Assembly (NCBI GenBank): GCA_023443125.1
Contig: JAEZVO010000024.1
Coordinates: 1-8,461 of the forward strand
Direction of reading: 5' to 3'
Length of the DNA: 8,461 nt
From: Actinomycetes bacterium
Lineage (GTDB): Bacteria; Actinomycetota; Actinomycetes; Propionibacteriales; Propionibacteriaceae
Position 1 is the first letter of the stretch. Each line of letters starts with the position of its first letter. The notes below the pieces were generated by a model. That model did no database searches. It was not told the DNA's origin and saw only the letters and a list, made by a program, of their open reading frames with translations. The position numbers were made by a program, and so were the translations under genes. This document shows positions 1-5,122 of the stretch, in pieces.

Positions 1-851
1 ACGACGGACTCCTCCGCGCCGAGGCGACGGGCGACGCGGGCGGCGTCCATAGCGGTGTTGCCGCCGCCGTAGATGGCCACGCGACGGCCGATCACCGGGC
101 GCTCGCCCGAGGCCACGTCGCGCAGGAAGCTGACAGCGTCGACCATCTTGGATGCATCCATGCTCGGGATGTCGACACGCTTGGAGATGTGGGCGCCGAC
201 GGCGACGAAGACAGCGTCGAAGTTGCCCTCCTTCTGCGTGGCGAGGAGGTCTTTCACCGGGCTGTTCTGGTGGATGGTGACGCCGAACTTGATGAGGCGG
301 TCGAGCTCCGCGTCGAGCACGTCGCGCGGCAAGCGATACTCGGGGATGCCGTAGCGCATCATGCCGCCTGGCTTGTCGCCGGCGTCGAAGATCTCGACCT
401 CGTGGCCCAGCCGGGTGAGGTGGTACGCGGCGGAGAGCCCCGACGGTCCTGAGCCGACCACCATGACACGACGCCCAGAGCGGCGGGTCGGCGTCGGGAA
501 CTCCCAGCCCTCGGCGATGGCCAGATCGCCGAGGTGACGTTCGACGGAGCGGATCGAGACGGCGGTGTCGAGGTCGCCGCGGTTACACGACACCTCGCAG
601 GGGTGGTAGCACACGCGGCCGTGGATGGCGGGGAACGGGTTGTCCTGGACGAGCTGCTGCCAGGCTTCCTTCACCTTGCCTGCCTTCACGAGCCGCAGGT
701 ATTCCTGGATATTCTCCCCCGCCGGGCATGCGGCATTGCACGGTGGCAGCAAGTCCTGGTAGATCGGCCGGCGGTCTCGCACCGGCCCAACTCGTCCTCG
801 CGACGATGCCAGATCGGGAAGGATCGTCATGTCCTTACGACGGTTCTCCAT
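1..851 (-). CDS. GltD-family FAD/NAD(P)-dependent oxidoreductase (glutamate synthase small-subunit-like), 5' part
   Basis: The first ~283 codons are present; the gene continues past the left edge. The ATG at 851 is preceded by a strong AGGAGG six bases upstream. The N-terminus carries PPCNAACPAGENIQEYL (about residues 36-52) and a second cysteine group CYHPCEVSC (81-89). These are the iron-sulfur ligands of the alpha-helical domain found in GltD, NfnB and the dihydropyrimidine dehydrogenase N-terminus. A dinucleotide-binding loop GSGPSGLSAA follows (133-142), then PGGMMRYGIPEYRLP (161-175), typical of GltD, and a second nucleotide loop GGGNTAMDAAR (262-272). The family passes electrons between NAD(P)H and a partner enzyme through flavin and Fe-S clusters. 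The partner, such as a glutamate synthase large subunit or a 2-oxoacid:ferredoxin oxidoreductase, is not visible, so the true substrate is unknown. A TACAGT hexamer 31 bases before the start could be a -10 box, but no convincing -35 was found. Confidence 0.85.
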   Translation of the reverse strand, partial: MENRRKDMTILPDLASSRGRVGPVRDRRPIYQDLLPPCNAACPAGENIQEYLRLVKAGKVKEAWQQLVQDNPFPAIHGRVCYHPCEVSCNRGDLDTAVSIRSVERHLGDLAIAEGWEFPTPTRRSGRRVMVVGSGPSGLSAAYHLTRLGHEVEIFDAGDKPGGMMRYGIPEYRLPRDVLDAELDRLIKFGVTIHQNSPVKDLLATQKEGNFDAVFVAVGAHISKRVDIPSMDASKMVDAVSFLRDVASGERPVIGRRVAIYGGGNTAMDAARVARRLGAEESV

Positions 852-939
852 CAGCTGCCTCCTACGACGCCATGTAGCAGCCACTGTAGACCCTCGTCTC
901 GATTGTGAACGAAGCACCCACCATTTCCCGACACAGTGA

Positions 940-967
940 AATTAGTTGCGGTTTTCCGCACCAAATT
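940..967. repeat. Imperfect inverted repeat upstream of the GltD-like gene
   Basis: Two 12-base arms (940-951 and 956-967) pair at 10 of 12 positions around a TTTT loop. The core is TGCGG-TTTT-CCGCA. It lies about 90 bases upstream of the start at 851, in the only non-coding stretch before the aldolase remnant. It could be an operator, a weak hairpin, or debris from the rearrangement next to it. The sequence alone does not decide. Confidence 0.3.
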
Positions 968-1006
968 GCACAGTATGTTGGGTGTCGATCGCCCCGTGCA
1001 GCGACG

Positions 1007-1439
1007 GCGGCCTTGCCCCGCGAGCGCGGGTCGTGCATCTTCTTGTTGCCGACCTCACCGTCGATCTTCAGCATGCCGTCGTAGTTCTTGAACATGTGGT
1101 CCACAACGGGGCGGCTGAAGGCGTACTGAGTGTCGGTGTCGATGTTCATCTTGATAACGCCGTAGTCAGCCGCATCGGAGTTCTCCTGCGCGGTGGAGCC
1201 AGAGCCGCCGTGGAAGACGAGGTCGAAGGGCTTGTCCTTGCCGTACTTCTCGCCACAGGCGTCCTGGATTTCCTTGAGGATCTCCGGGCGCAGCTTCACG
1301 AAGCCAGGCTTGTAGGCCCCGTGCACGTTACCGAAGGTGAGGGCGGTGATGTAGCGGCCCTTTTCGCCGGTGCCGAGCACTTCGAGGGTACGCATGCCAT
1401 CCTCGACGGTGGTGTACAGCTTCTCGTTGATCTCGCCGG
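1007..1439 (-). pseudogene. fba: Truncated copy of class II fructose-bisphosphate aldolase (residues ~173-316)
   Basis: This stretch matches 5196-5628 of the intact aldolase gene at a constant offset of 4189 bases, with no gaps and 13 mismatches that I counted by eye (about 97% identity). It covers residues 173-316 of 340. Two metal-ligand histidines are kept (in FGNVHG and VFHGGSG). The catalytic Asp and first metal His (LHTDHC), the EIEVG segment and the C-terminal ~24 residues are missing, so it cannot be an active aldolase. Thirteen substitutions give five amino-acid changes: I259N, V263A, E286D, Y308H and W313R (intact-gene numbering). The last two hit the conserved YDPRSW segment. The frame stays open and reads into unrelated sequence on both sides (an open stretch from about 1467 to 862), but no ribosome site precedes it. 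It is best read as a gene remnant left by duplication or by recombination with a related fba. Confidence 0.88.
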
Positions 1440-1641
1440 AGGCCGCGTCGAGATACCTGTCGTCCACGAGGCTGCCGCGCGGGGAGCGGCGCTGCTGACT
1501 GGCTCCGCCGTCGGGCTCTGGGACAGTGCTGACGCTGCCGCGGCCTCGCTGGAGATTGCACGTACGTATGGGCCTCGAGACGTCGAGGCGACGTGTCGTC
1601 GCTTTGACACATTACTCGGGCATCCCGGGCCTCCAGCCTGA
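1440..1641 (+). pseudogene. Probable C-terminal remnant of an FGGY-family carbohydrate kinase
   Basis: The plus-strand frame ending at the TGA at 1639-1641 reads VEIPVVHEAAARGAALLTG, then SAVGLWDSADAAAA, then RTYGPRDVEATCRRFDTLL. The order is typical of the C-terminal end of FGGY sugar kinases (xylulokinase, glycerol kinase and relatives): a short strand, E-AAARGAALLAG, a G-(L/F)-W/D segment, and a T-Y-x-P tail. Only about 65 residues remain. The catalytic N-terminal domain and the ATP-site glycine loops are absent, and the sequence upstream is the antisense of the aldolase fragment. Codon use is less GC-rich (ata, cct, act, gct) than in the neighbouring genes, which fits foreign or decaying DNA. 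The assignment rests on motif recognition by eye, and the sugar substrate cannot be told. Confidence 0.55.
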
Positions 1642-1660
1642 GAAGGCGGGCCGCAACAAC

Positions 1661-1706
1661 ATAGTGTGAACCAACGGTTCCAAGATCACCCGTTGGTTCA
1701 CACTAT
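1661..1706. terminator. Perfect 17-bp inverted repeat, probable bidirectional terminator
   Basis: ATAGTGTGAACCAACGG (1661-1677) is exactly complementary to 1690-1706, with a 12-base loop. The hairpin begins 10 bases beyond the stop of the small cysteine-rich gene (minus strand) and 19 bases beyond the stop of the kinase remnant (plus strand), so it can serve both directions. Neither side has a long T run: ATATTTCT follows on plus and GTTGTTG on minus. The stem is longer and less GC-rich than most terminators in this window. An operator or transposon-end origin is therefore possible but less likely given its position. Confidence 0.6.
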
Positions 1707-1716
1707 ATTTCTGGTC

Positions 1717-1875
1717 TCAGCCGAAGAGCCGGCCGAGGATGCCCTGCCTGGGCTCGCTTGCGTGGCCCTGGCAACGGTCCTTCTTCGCAACGCCCGCGAG
1801 GGCCTGCTCGATGTGGTTGCCGCAGCCGGCCCAGGTGGGCTTGCCGCACTGCTTGCAGGTGACGCGTCGACACAT
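1717..1875 (-). CDS. Small cysteine-rich protein (52 aa), last gene of the sulfur operon
   Basis: ATG at 1875, with AAGGAG eight bases upstream; stop at 1717-1719. The product begins MCRRVTCKQCGKPTWAGCG and has five cysteines (2, 7, 10, 18, 35) plus H21 and H38. The C7-x-x-C10 pair with C18 and C35 looks like a small zinc-ribbon or iron-binding knuckle. The tail (about 39-52) is a short basic stretch ending in GRLFG. I recognise the general type as small proteins of unknown function that recur in actinobacteria, but I know of no assigned activity. It starts 46 bases after the reductase-rhodanese stop and is followed at once by a terminator-like hairpin, so it is very likely co-transcribed with the sulfur genes. 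Its cysteines could bind metal or carry sulfur; that is inference from context. Confidence 0.8.
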   Translation of the reverse strand: MCRRVTCKQCGKPTWAGCGNHIEQALAGVAKKDRCQGHASEPRQGILGRLFG

Positions 1876-1921
1876 GGGGGTTTCTCCTTCTGGGGTGGGT
1901 GTCGGGACTGGAGTGGTTGGA

Positions 1922-3583
1922 CTAGCGGACGAGGATCTCGTCGAGGACGTCGCCCATCTCGGCGCGCAGCGTGAGGATGCCGCCGGAGAGGTTGACCGAC
2001 TCGAAGCCGGCCTGCACGAGCTGCCGATGGGCGAGGTAGGAGCGAATCCCGGACGCGCAGTGGACCGCGATCCTGCGCCCCGCGGCGGCGGTGCGGACCT
2101 CGTCGAGACGCTCCGCGAGCTCGGTGTGCGGGATGTTGAGCATGCCCGGGAGATGCCCGGTGGCCACCTCGCCGGCGCTGCGGACGTCGAGGATGAGGCG
2201 CTCGGCGAGCATCTCGTCGAGGTCGGCGGCGTGCCAGACGTCCATCGTGTGGTCGAGGACGTTGGCGGCCATCATGCCGGCCATGTTCACCGGGTCCTTC
2301 GCCGAGCCGTACGGAGGCGAGTACGCAAGGTCCAGATCGATGAGGTCATGGACGCTCATCCCGGCCTTCAGCGCGACCGAGATCACGTCGATGCGCTTGT
2401 CAACGCCCGCTTCGCCGACGGCCTGCGCGCCCAGCACCTTGCCGTCGGTGCCGAAGTGCAGCACCAGATGGATCTGCGTCGCGCCGGGGAAGTACCCCGC
2501 ATGGTTGGCGCCGTGGGAGTGGATGGTGTGGTACTCGATGCCGGCCTCGTCGAGGGCTCGACGATTCGCGCCCGTCATCGCGGCGGTCAGCTTCCCGACC
2601 CGCACGATCGCGGTGCCGATCGTCGTCGGGACCCGGTGCTCGAGCCGGCCTGCGATGCCGTCGGCCACGAGCCTGCCGGCACGGTTGGCGGGCCCGGCCA
2701 GCGCGACGGGGCGCCTCGCTCCGGTCACGCGGTCGACGGACACCGTCGCGTCGCCCACGGCCCACACGTCGGGGACGTTGGTGCGGCCGGCCTCGTCGAC
2801 GACGATCGCCCCGCGCTCGCAGGCCACGCCGGCCTGCTCCCAGACCTCGGTGTCGGGGCGCACGCCCACCGACAGCACGATCACGTCGGCCTCGAGGCGC
2901 GTCCCGTCGGAGAGCACCACCGTGTCGGCGGCCTCCCCGTGCTCGATCGCGTCGGCGGAGACCCCGTCGTGGACGTCGATCCCGACGCGGCTCAGCTCCT
3001 TCGTGACGTAGTACGCCATCTCGTTCTCGAGCGGTGGCAGCACGTGCGGGGCGAGCTCGACGATCGCCACGTCCAGGCCGCGCATGTGCAGCGCCTCGGC
3101 AGCCTCGAGCCCGATGAAGCCGGCGCCCAGGACGACGGCGCGTTTCGCGTCGCGCGCCACCTCGTAGAGGGCGAGTGCGTCTGGGACGGTGCGGAGCGTC
3201 ATCACGCGCGGCGAGTCGAGGCCCGGGATCGGCGGGCGGGCGGCCAGCGCGCCGGGCGAGAGCACGAGCGCGTCGTAGCCCAGCGAGTACGGCCCCTCCG
3301 GCCCCTCGACGGCGACCTCCCGCTTCGCCACGTCGAGACCCACGGCCTCGGTGTGCACGCGCACGTCCAGCCGCAGCGCGGCCCGCAGCGACTCGGGCGT
3401 CTGCACAAGTAGCGCGCCCTTGTCCTGGATCTCGCCGCTCACGAAGTACGGAAGCCCACAGTTGGCGAAGGAGACCTCTCCCCCGCGCTCGAGCACGACG
3501 ATCTCGGCGCTCTCGTGGAGACGTCGGTAGCGCGCGGCGGCGCTCATGCCGCCGGCGACGCCGCCCACCACGACCAGCCTCAT
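1922..3583 (-). CDS. CoA-disulfide reductase-rhodanese fusion (FAD-dependent, CoADR-Rhd / NADH polysulfide reductase type)
   Basis: A 553-residue flavoprotein. The N-terminal FAD loop is VVGGVAGGMSAAARYRRL (5-22). The CoA-disulfide/persulfide cysteine is C42 in SFANCGLPYF, the single-cysteine active site of CoA-disulfide reductases and NADH oxidases. The NAD(P)H loop is GAGFIGLEAA (153-162), the second FAD contact is WAVGDA (274-279), and the dimerisation domain carries AYSPPYGSAKDPVNMAG (420-436). From about 450 a rhodanese domain follows, with LDVRSAGEVATGHLPG and the active loop CASGIR (C509). Enzymes with this layout reduce CoA-persulfides or polysulfides to sulfide with NAD(P)H; the rhodanese domain feeds sulfane sulfur to the flavin site. 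The ATG overlaps the thioredoxin stop by four bases (ATGA), so translation is probably coupled. The same frame is open upstream through the thioredoxin gene, but that part is only an antisense-like shadow. Activity in the cytoplasm is expected, as there is no signal peptide. Confidence 0.93.
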   Translation of the reverse strand: MRLVVVGGVAGGMSAAARYRRLHESAEIVVLERGGEVSFANCGLPYFVSGEIQDKGALLVQTPESLRAALRLDVRVHTEAVGLDVAKREVAVEGPEGPYSLGYDALVLSPGALAARPPIPGLDSPRVMTLRTVPDALALYEVARDAKRAVVLGAGFIGLEAAEALHMRGLDVAIVELAPHVLPPLENEMAYYVTKELSRVGIDVHDGVSADAIEHGEAADTVVLSDGTRLEADVIVLSVGVRPDTEVWEQAGVACERGAIVVDEAGRTNVPDVWAVGDATVSVDRVTGARRPVALAGPANRAGRLVADGIAGRLEHRVPTTIGTAIVRVGKLTAAMTGANRRALDEAGIEYHTIHSHGANHAGYFPGATQIHLVLHFGTDGKVLGAQAVGEAGVDKRIDVISVALKAGMSVHDLIDLDLAYSPPYGSAKDPVNMAGMMAANVLDHTMDVWHAADLDEMLAERLILDVRSAGEVATGHLPGMLNIPHTELAERLDEVRTAAAGRRIAVHCASGIRSYLAHRQLVQAGFESVNLSGGILTLRAEMGDVLDEILVR

Positions 3584-3945
3584 CGGACCGCCCCTTGCTT
3601 CGCGATCTCCGCCCGCACCTGGCCCATGTCGATGTCGCGGAGCTGCTGCACGAGCTGCTCCAGCGCGGCGGCGGGCAGGGCGCCGGCCTGGTTGTAGAGA
3701 AGGATGCCGTCGCGGAACACCATGAGCGTGGGGATGCTCATGATGCCGAGCGAGCCGGCGAGCTGCTGGTTGGCCTCGGTGTCGAGCTTCGCGAACGTGA
3801 TGTCGGGGTGCTGCTCGGACGCGGCCTCGAAGATCGGGCCGAACATGCGGCACGGGCCGCACCACGAGGCCCAGAAGTCGACAAGCACCATGCCGGAGCT
3901 GATGGTGGACTCGAAGTTGGCCTCGGTCAAAGTCTTGGTTGCCAT
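3580..3945 (-). CDS. trxA: Thioredoxin
   Basis: A 121-residue thioredoxin fold with the redox site WCGPCRM (C29 and C32), the leading VDFWASW strand, and the cis-proline SIPT loop before LMVFRDG. Slightly longer than the usual ~108 residues because of a short C-terminal helix extension (DIDMGQVRAEIAKQ). It probably reduces persulfides or disulfides produced by the reductase-rhodanese encoded directly downstream; the two genes overlap by four bases. I chose the ATG at 3945. It has no Shine-Dalgarno, but a -10-like TATGGT ends seven bases before it, as in leaderless mRNAs. The alternative ATG at 3957 lies within the operator and -10 box and is therefore unlikely. The specific pairing with persulfide chemistry is inferred from context. 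Confidence 0.92.
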   Translation of the reverse strand: MATKTLTEANFESTISSGMVLVDFWASWCGPCRMFGPIFEAASEQHPDITFAKLDTEANQQLAGSLGIMSIPTLMVFRDGILLYNQAGALPAAALEQLVQQLRDIDMGQVRAEIAKQGAVR

Positions 3946-3952
3946 GGCGACA

Positions 3953-3958
3953 ACCATA
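3953..3958 (-). promoter_or_regulatory. Predicted -10 box of the trxA sulfur operon
   Basis: TATGGT on the minus strand, ending seven bases before the ATG at 3945, so transcription would begin at or next to the start codon. A TTGCAC sequence lies 18 bases upstream on the same strand as a partial -35. The spacer contains the palindromic operator. Confidence 0.45.
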
Positions 3959-3971
3959 CCCCCCGGGGTAT
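3956..3971. promoter_or_regulatory. CsoR/CstR-type operator, perfect palindrome
   Basis: ATACCCC-CC-GGGGTAT: two perfect 7-base half sites around two C. This matches the general A/T-flanked G/C-tract pattern of CsoR-family operators. It sits between the divergent trxA operon and the repressor gene, overlapping the -10 regions in both directions. Binding here would block both promoters, giving repression of the operon and autorepression. Confidence 0.8.
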
Positions 3972-3976
3972 AGAAT
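3971..3976 (+). promoter_or_regulatory. Predicted -10 box of the CstR-type repressor gene
   Basis: TAGAAT, with GCGACA (four of six matches to TTGACA) 18 bases upstream at 3947-3952. The operator fills most of the spacer. Transcription would start near 3983, giving a leader of about 28 bases that includes the ribosome site before 4011. Confidence 0.4.
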
Positions 3977-4010
3977 GTGCAACACTCAAGCATTCAACCA
4001 AGGAGGCACC

Positions 4011-4286
4011 ATGCACCCCACCTCTGCAGAGGCTGCCGCGGCACACCGCAAGATCCTCAACCGGCTGAAGCGCGCCCGCGGGCAGCTCAACGCGGTGATC
4101 GAGACGTTCGAGGACGGCGGCCAGTGCCGTGATGTCGTCACGCAGCTCGCGGCAGTGTCGTCGGCCCTCGACAAGGCCGGATTCGCGATCATCGCCCAGG
4201 CGATGAAGGGCTGCTTGGTGGAGGGCGCCGACGAAGGCGGCGTGACGCCCGACGAACTCGAGAAGCTGTTCCTCACGCTGGCGTGA
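4011..4286 (+). CDS. CsoR/CstR-family transcriptional repressor, persulfide-sensor type
   Basis: A 91-residue all-helical repressor of the DUF156 fold, with AAGGAGG five bases before the ATG. The signature ILNRLKRARGQLNAVIETF (15-33) contains the basic RxRGQL patch that binds DNA. The sensing cysteines are C39 (GGQCRDVVTQL) and C68 (AMKGC), 29 residues apart, as in the staphylococcal persulfide sensor CstR. Copper-sensing CsoR has a histidine four residues before the second cysteine; here that position is alanine (A64), so copper binding by the usual site is unlikely. In CstR the two cysteines form di-, tri- or tetrasulfide links that release DNA. The divergent sulfur operon and the shared palindromic operator support the same job here. 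A nickel or formaldehyde sensor of the same fold (RcnR, FrmR) is less likely because their N-terminal His ligand pattern is not seen. Confidence 0.9.
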   Translation: MHPTSAEAAAAHRKILNRLKRARGQLNAVIETFEDGGQCRDVVTQLAAVSSALDKAGFAIIAQAMKGCLVEGADEGGVTPDELEKLFLTLA

Positions 4287-4290
4287 GAAA

Positions 4291-4305
4291 GGGGCCCGGC
4301 GCCCC
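4291..4305 (+). terminator. GC-rich hairpin just after the repressor gene
   Basis: GGGGC-CCGGC-GCCCC, a 5-bp stem beginning four bases after the repressor stop. No T run follows, as is common in high-GC genomes. Its position between convergent genes makes termination plausible. Confidence 0.35.
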
Positions 4306-4316
4306 GAGCCCCTCCC

Positions 4317-4337
4317 CCGGCGTCGCTCGGACGCCGG
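4317..4337. terminator. Second hairpin between convergent repressor and sigma genes
   Basis: CCGGCGTC-GCTCG-GACGCCGG, a perfect 8-bp stem with a 5-base loop. It is 30 bases after the repressor stop and about 95 bases after the sigma-factor stop on the other strand. It may terminate either or both. No T tail. Confidence 0.45.
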
Positions 4338-4432
4338 ACCTCACCCAGCAGCGCGTCGATCTCGGCCTGCAGCTCCGGCGTCGACGGCACCCACTCGCAC
4401 GGCGACTCCTGCGGCGTCGCCTCCGGATCCTG

Positions 4433-4918
4433 TCAGGAGAACCCCGGCCGCCCGTCGAGCTTGCCCAGACGCAGCACGTCGCCCCACTGGTTGGTGAGCG
4501 TGATGCTCGCGTCCATCTGGTAGTCGGCCACCTTCGCCTCCGAGTACTCGCGGACGTCGTCGACGATCCGCTGCATGCGCGGGAGCTCGTCCAGGGCCCG
4601 ACGCAGCTCCAGCCGCAGGTCCGACTCGACTTCCTGCGCCCCGGACTCCGGGAGGGACTCCGTCGGCGCCTCGGAACGCCAGCTGCGACGGCGCCACCAC
4701 GAGCAGAACGTGCGGTAGATCGTCGTGCAGACGTAGGCCTCGAACTGTTGGTCGTTCTCCATCTGCGGGTAGCGGCCCCAGGTCTTCGCGAGCGCGGTCT
4801 GCACCAGGTCGTCGGCGTGGTGTGCGTCACCCGTGAGCAGCCAGGCCGCTCGCCACAGGGATCGGCCTCGTTCGTGGACGAACTGCTCGAGGCCCGTTAC
4901 TTCAGCGATCGCGGTCAT
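4433..4918 (-). CDS. SigE-family ECF RNA polymerase sigma factor with atypical C-terminal part
   Basis: A 161-residue protein; ATG at 4918, with AAAGGAGG five bases upstream. Region 2 is clear: FVHERGRSLWRAAWLLTGD (13-31), then HADDLVQTALAKTWGRY (34-50), FEAYVCTTIYRTFCSWWRRR (59-78) and EAPTESLPE (83-91), all typical of SigE-family ECF factors. Region 4 begins normally (ALDELPRMQR, 108-117) and keeps SEAKVAD (126-132). The helix-turn-helix that should read like GCSVGTVKSQ-ARAL is instead MDASITLTNQWGDVL, a poor match, so promoter recognition may be altered or lost. The TGA at 4433-4435 is followed in the same frame by coding-like GC-rich codons. No anti-sigma gene is adjacent. A nearby ECF-type motif pair suggests self-activation. 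I am sure of the family, less sure that region 4 works. Confidence 0.83.
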   Translation of the reverse strand: MTAIAEVTGLEQFVHERGRSLWRAAWLLTGDAHHADDLVQTALAKTWGRYPQMENDQQFEAYVCTTIYRTFCSWWRRRSWRSEAPTESLPESGAQEVESDLRLELRRALDELPRMQRIVDDVREYSEAKVADYQMDASITLTNQWGDVLRLGKLDGRPGFS

Positions 4919-4941
4919 ACCGTCCTCCTTTCACCCTGAAG

Positions 4942-4966
4942 AACGCGTCGATGCGTGGATCAGGTT
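4942..4966 (-). promoter_or_regulatory. Candidate ECF-type promoter of the sigma gene
   Basis: On the minus strand AACC (4966-4963, within TGTCAACC) and CGTT (4945-4942) are 17 bases apart, the usual AAC/CGT layout of ECF-dependent promoters. A start about ten bases further on falls directly before the AAAGGAGG ribosome site of the sigma gene. This fits autoregulation, but such short motifs occur by chance. Confidence 0.35.
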
Positions 4967-5073
4967 GACACGGCACCGCAAGCCTATGGGCGGGACCCCG
5001 CAGGGCGCACCGGAGCCGCCGGCTCCCGAGCCCACCCTCAGGACCCAACGATCACCCTCCGGAAACGACGAAC

Positions 5074-5099
5074 GGCGCCCTCCCCGGTGGGAGGACGCC
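5074..5099 (-). terminator. fba terminator hairpin
   Basis: A 10-pair stem with one C/A mismatch (GGCG-c-CCTCCC / GGGAGG-a-CGCC) and a 4-base loop, 23 bases past the fba stop codon on the minus strand. No T run, but position and strength support termination. Confidence 0.6.
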
Positions 5100-5122
5100 G
5101 CCCGGTTGGGAGTGGTGTCAGA

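Noticed and set aside
862..1467. A 201-residue minus-strand chimeric frame containing the fba fragment
   Set aside because: Both ends translate unrelated non-coding sequence, there is no ribosome site, and key catalytic residues are missing. Treated as a remnant.
1739..3412. A 557-residue plus-strand open frame opposite the reductase-rhodanese
   Set aside because: It mirrors the minus-strand gene, has the Val/His/Gly/Arg-rich composition of antisense high-GC frames, and shows no recognisable domain.
1922..3985. A 687-residue open frame that would fuse an extra 134-residue N-terminus to the reductase-rhodanese
   Set aside because: The extra part runs over the thioredoxin gene in another frame, is rich in His/Arg/Ala typical of shadow frames, and the flavoprotein fold begins exactly at the ATG at 3583, which overlaps the trxA stop.
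4011..4286. Copper-sensing CsoR assignment for the repressor
   Set aside because: The His four residues before the second cysteine is replaced by alanine, and the neighbours are sulfur genes rather than a copper ATPase or chaperone.
4965..4970. A perfect TTGACA on the plus strand
   Set aside because: No -10 at proper distance and no plus-strand gene downstream; the same bases are better explained as the complement of TGTCAA in the candidate ECF promoter.
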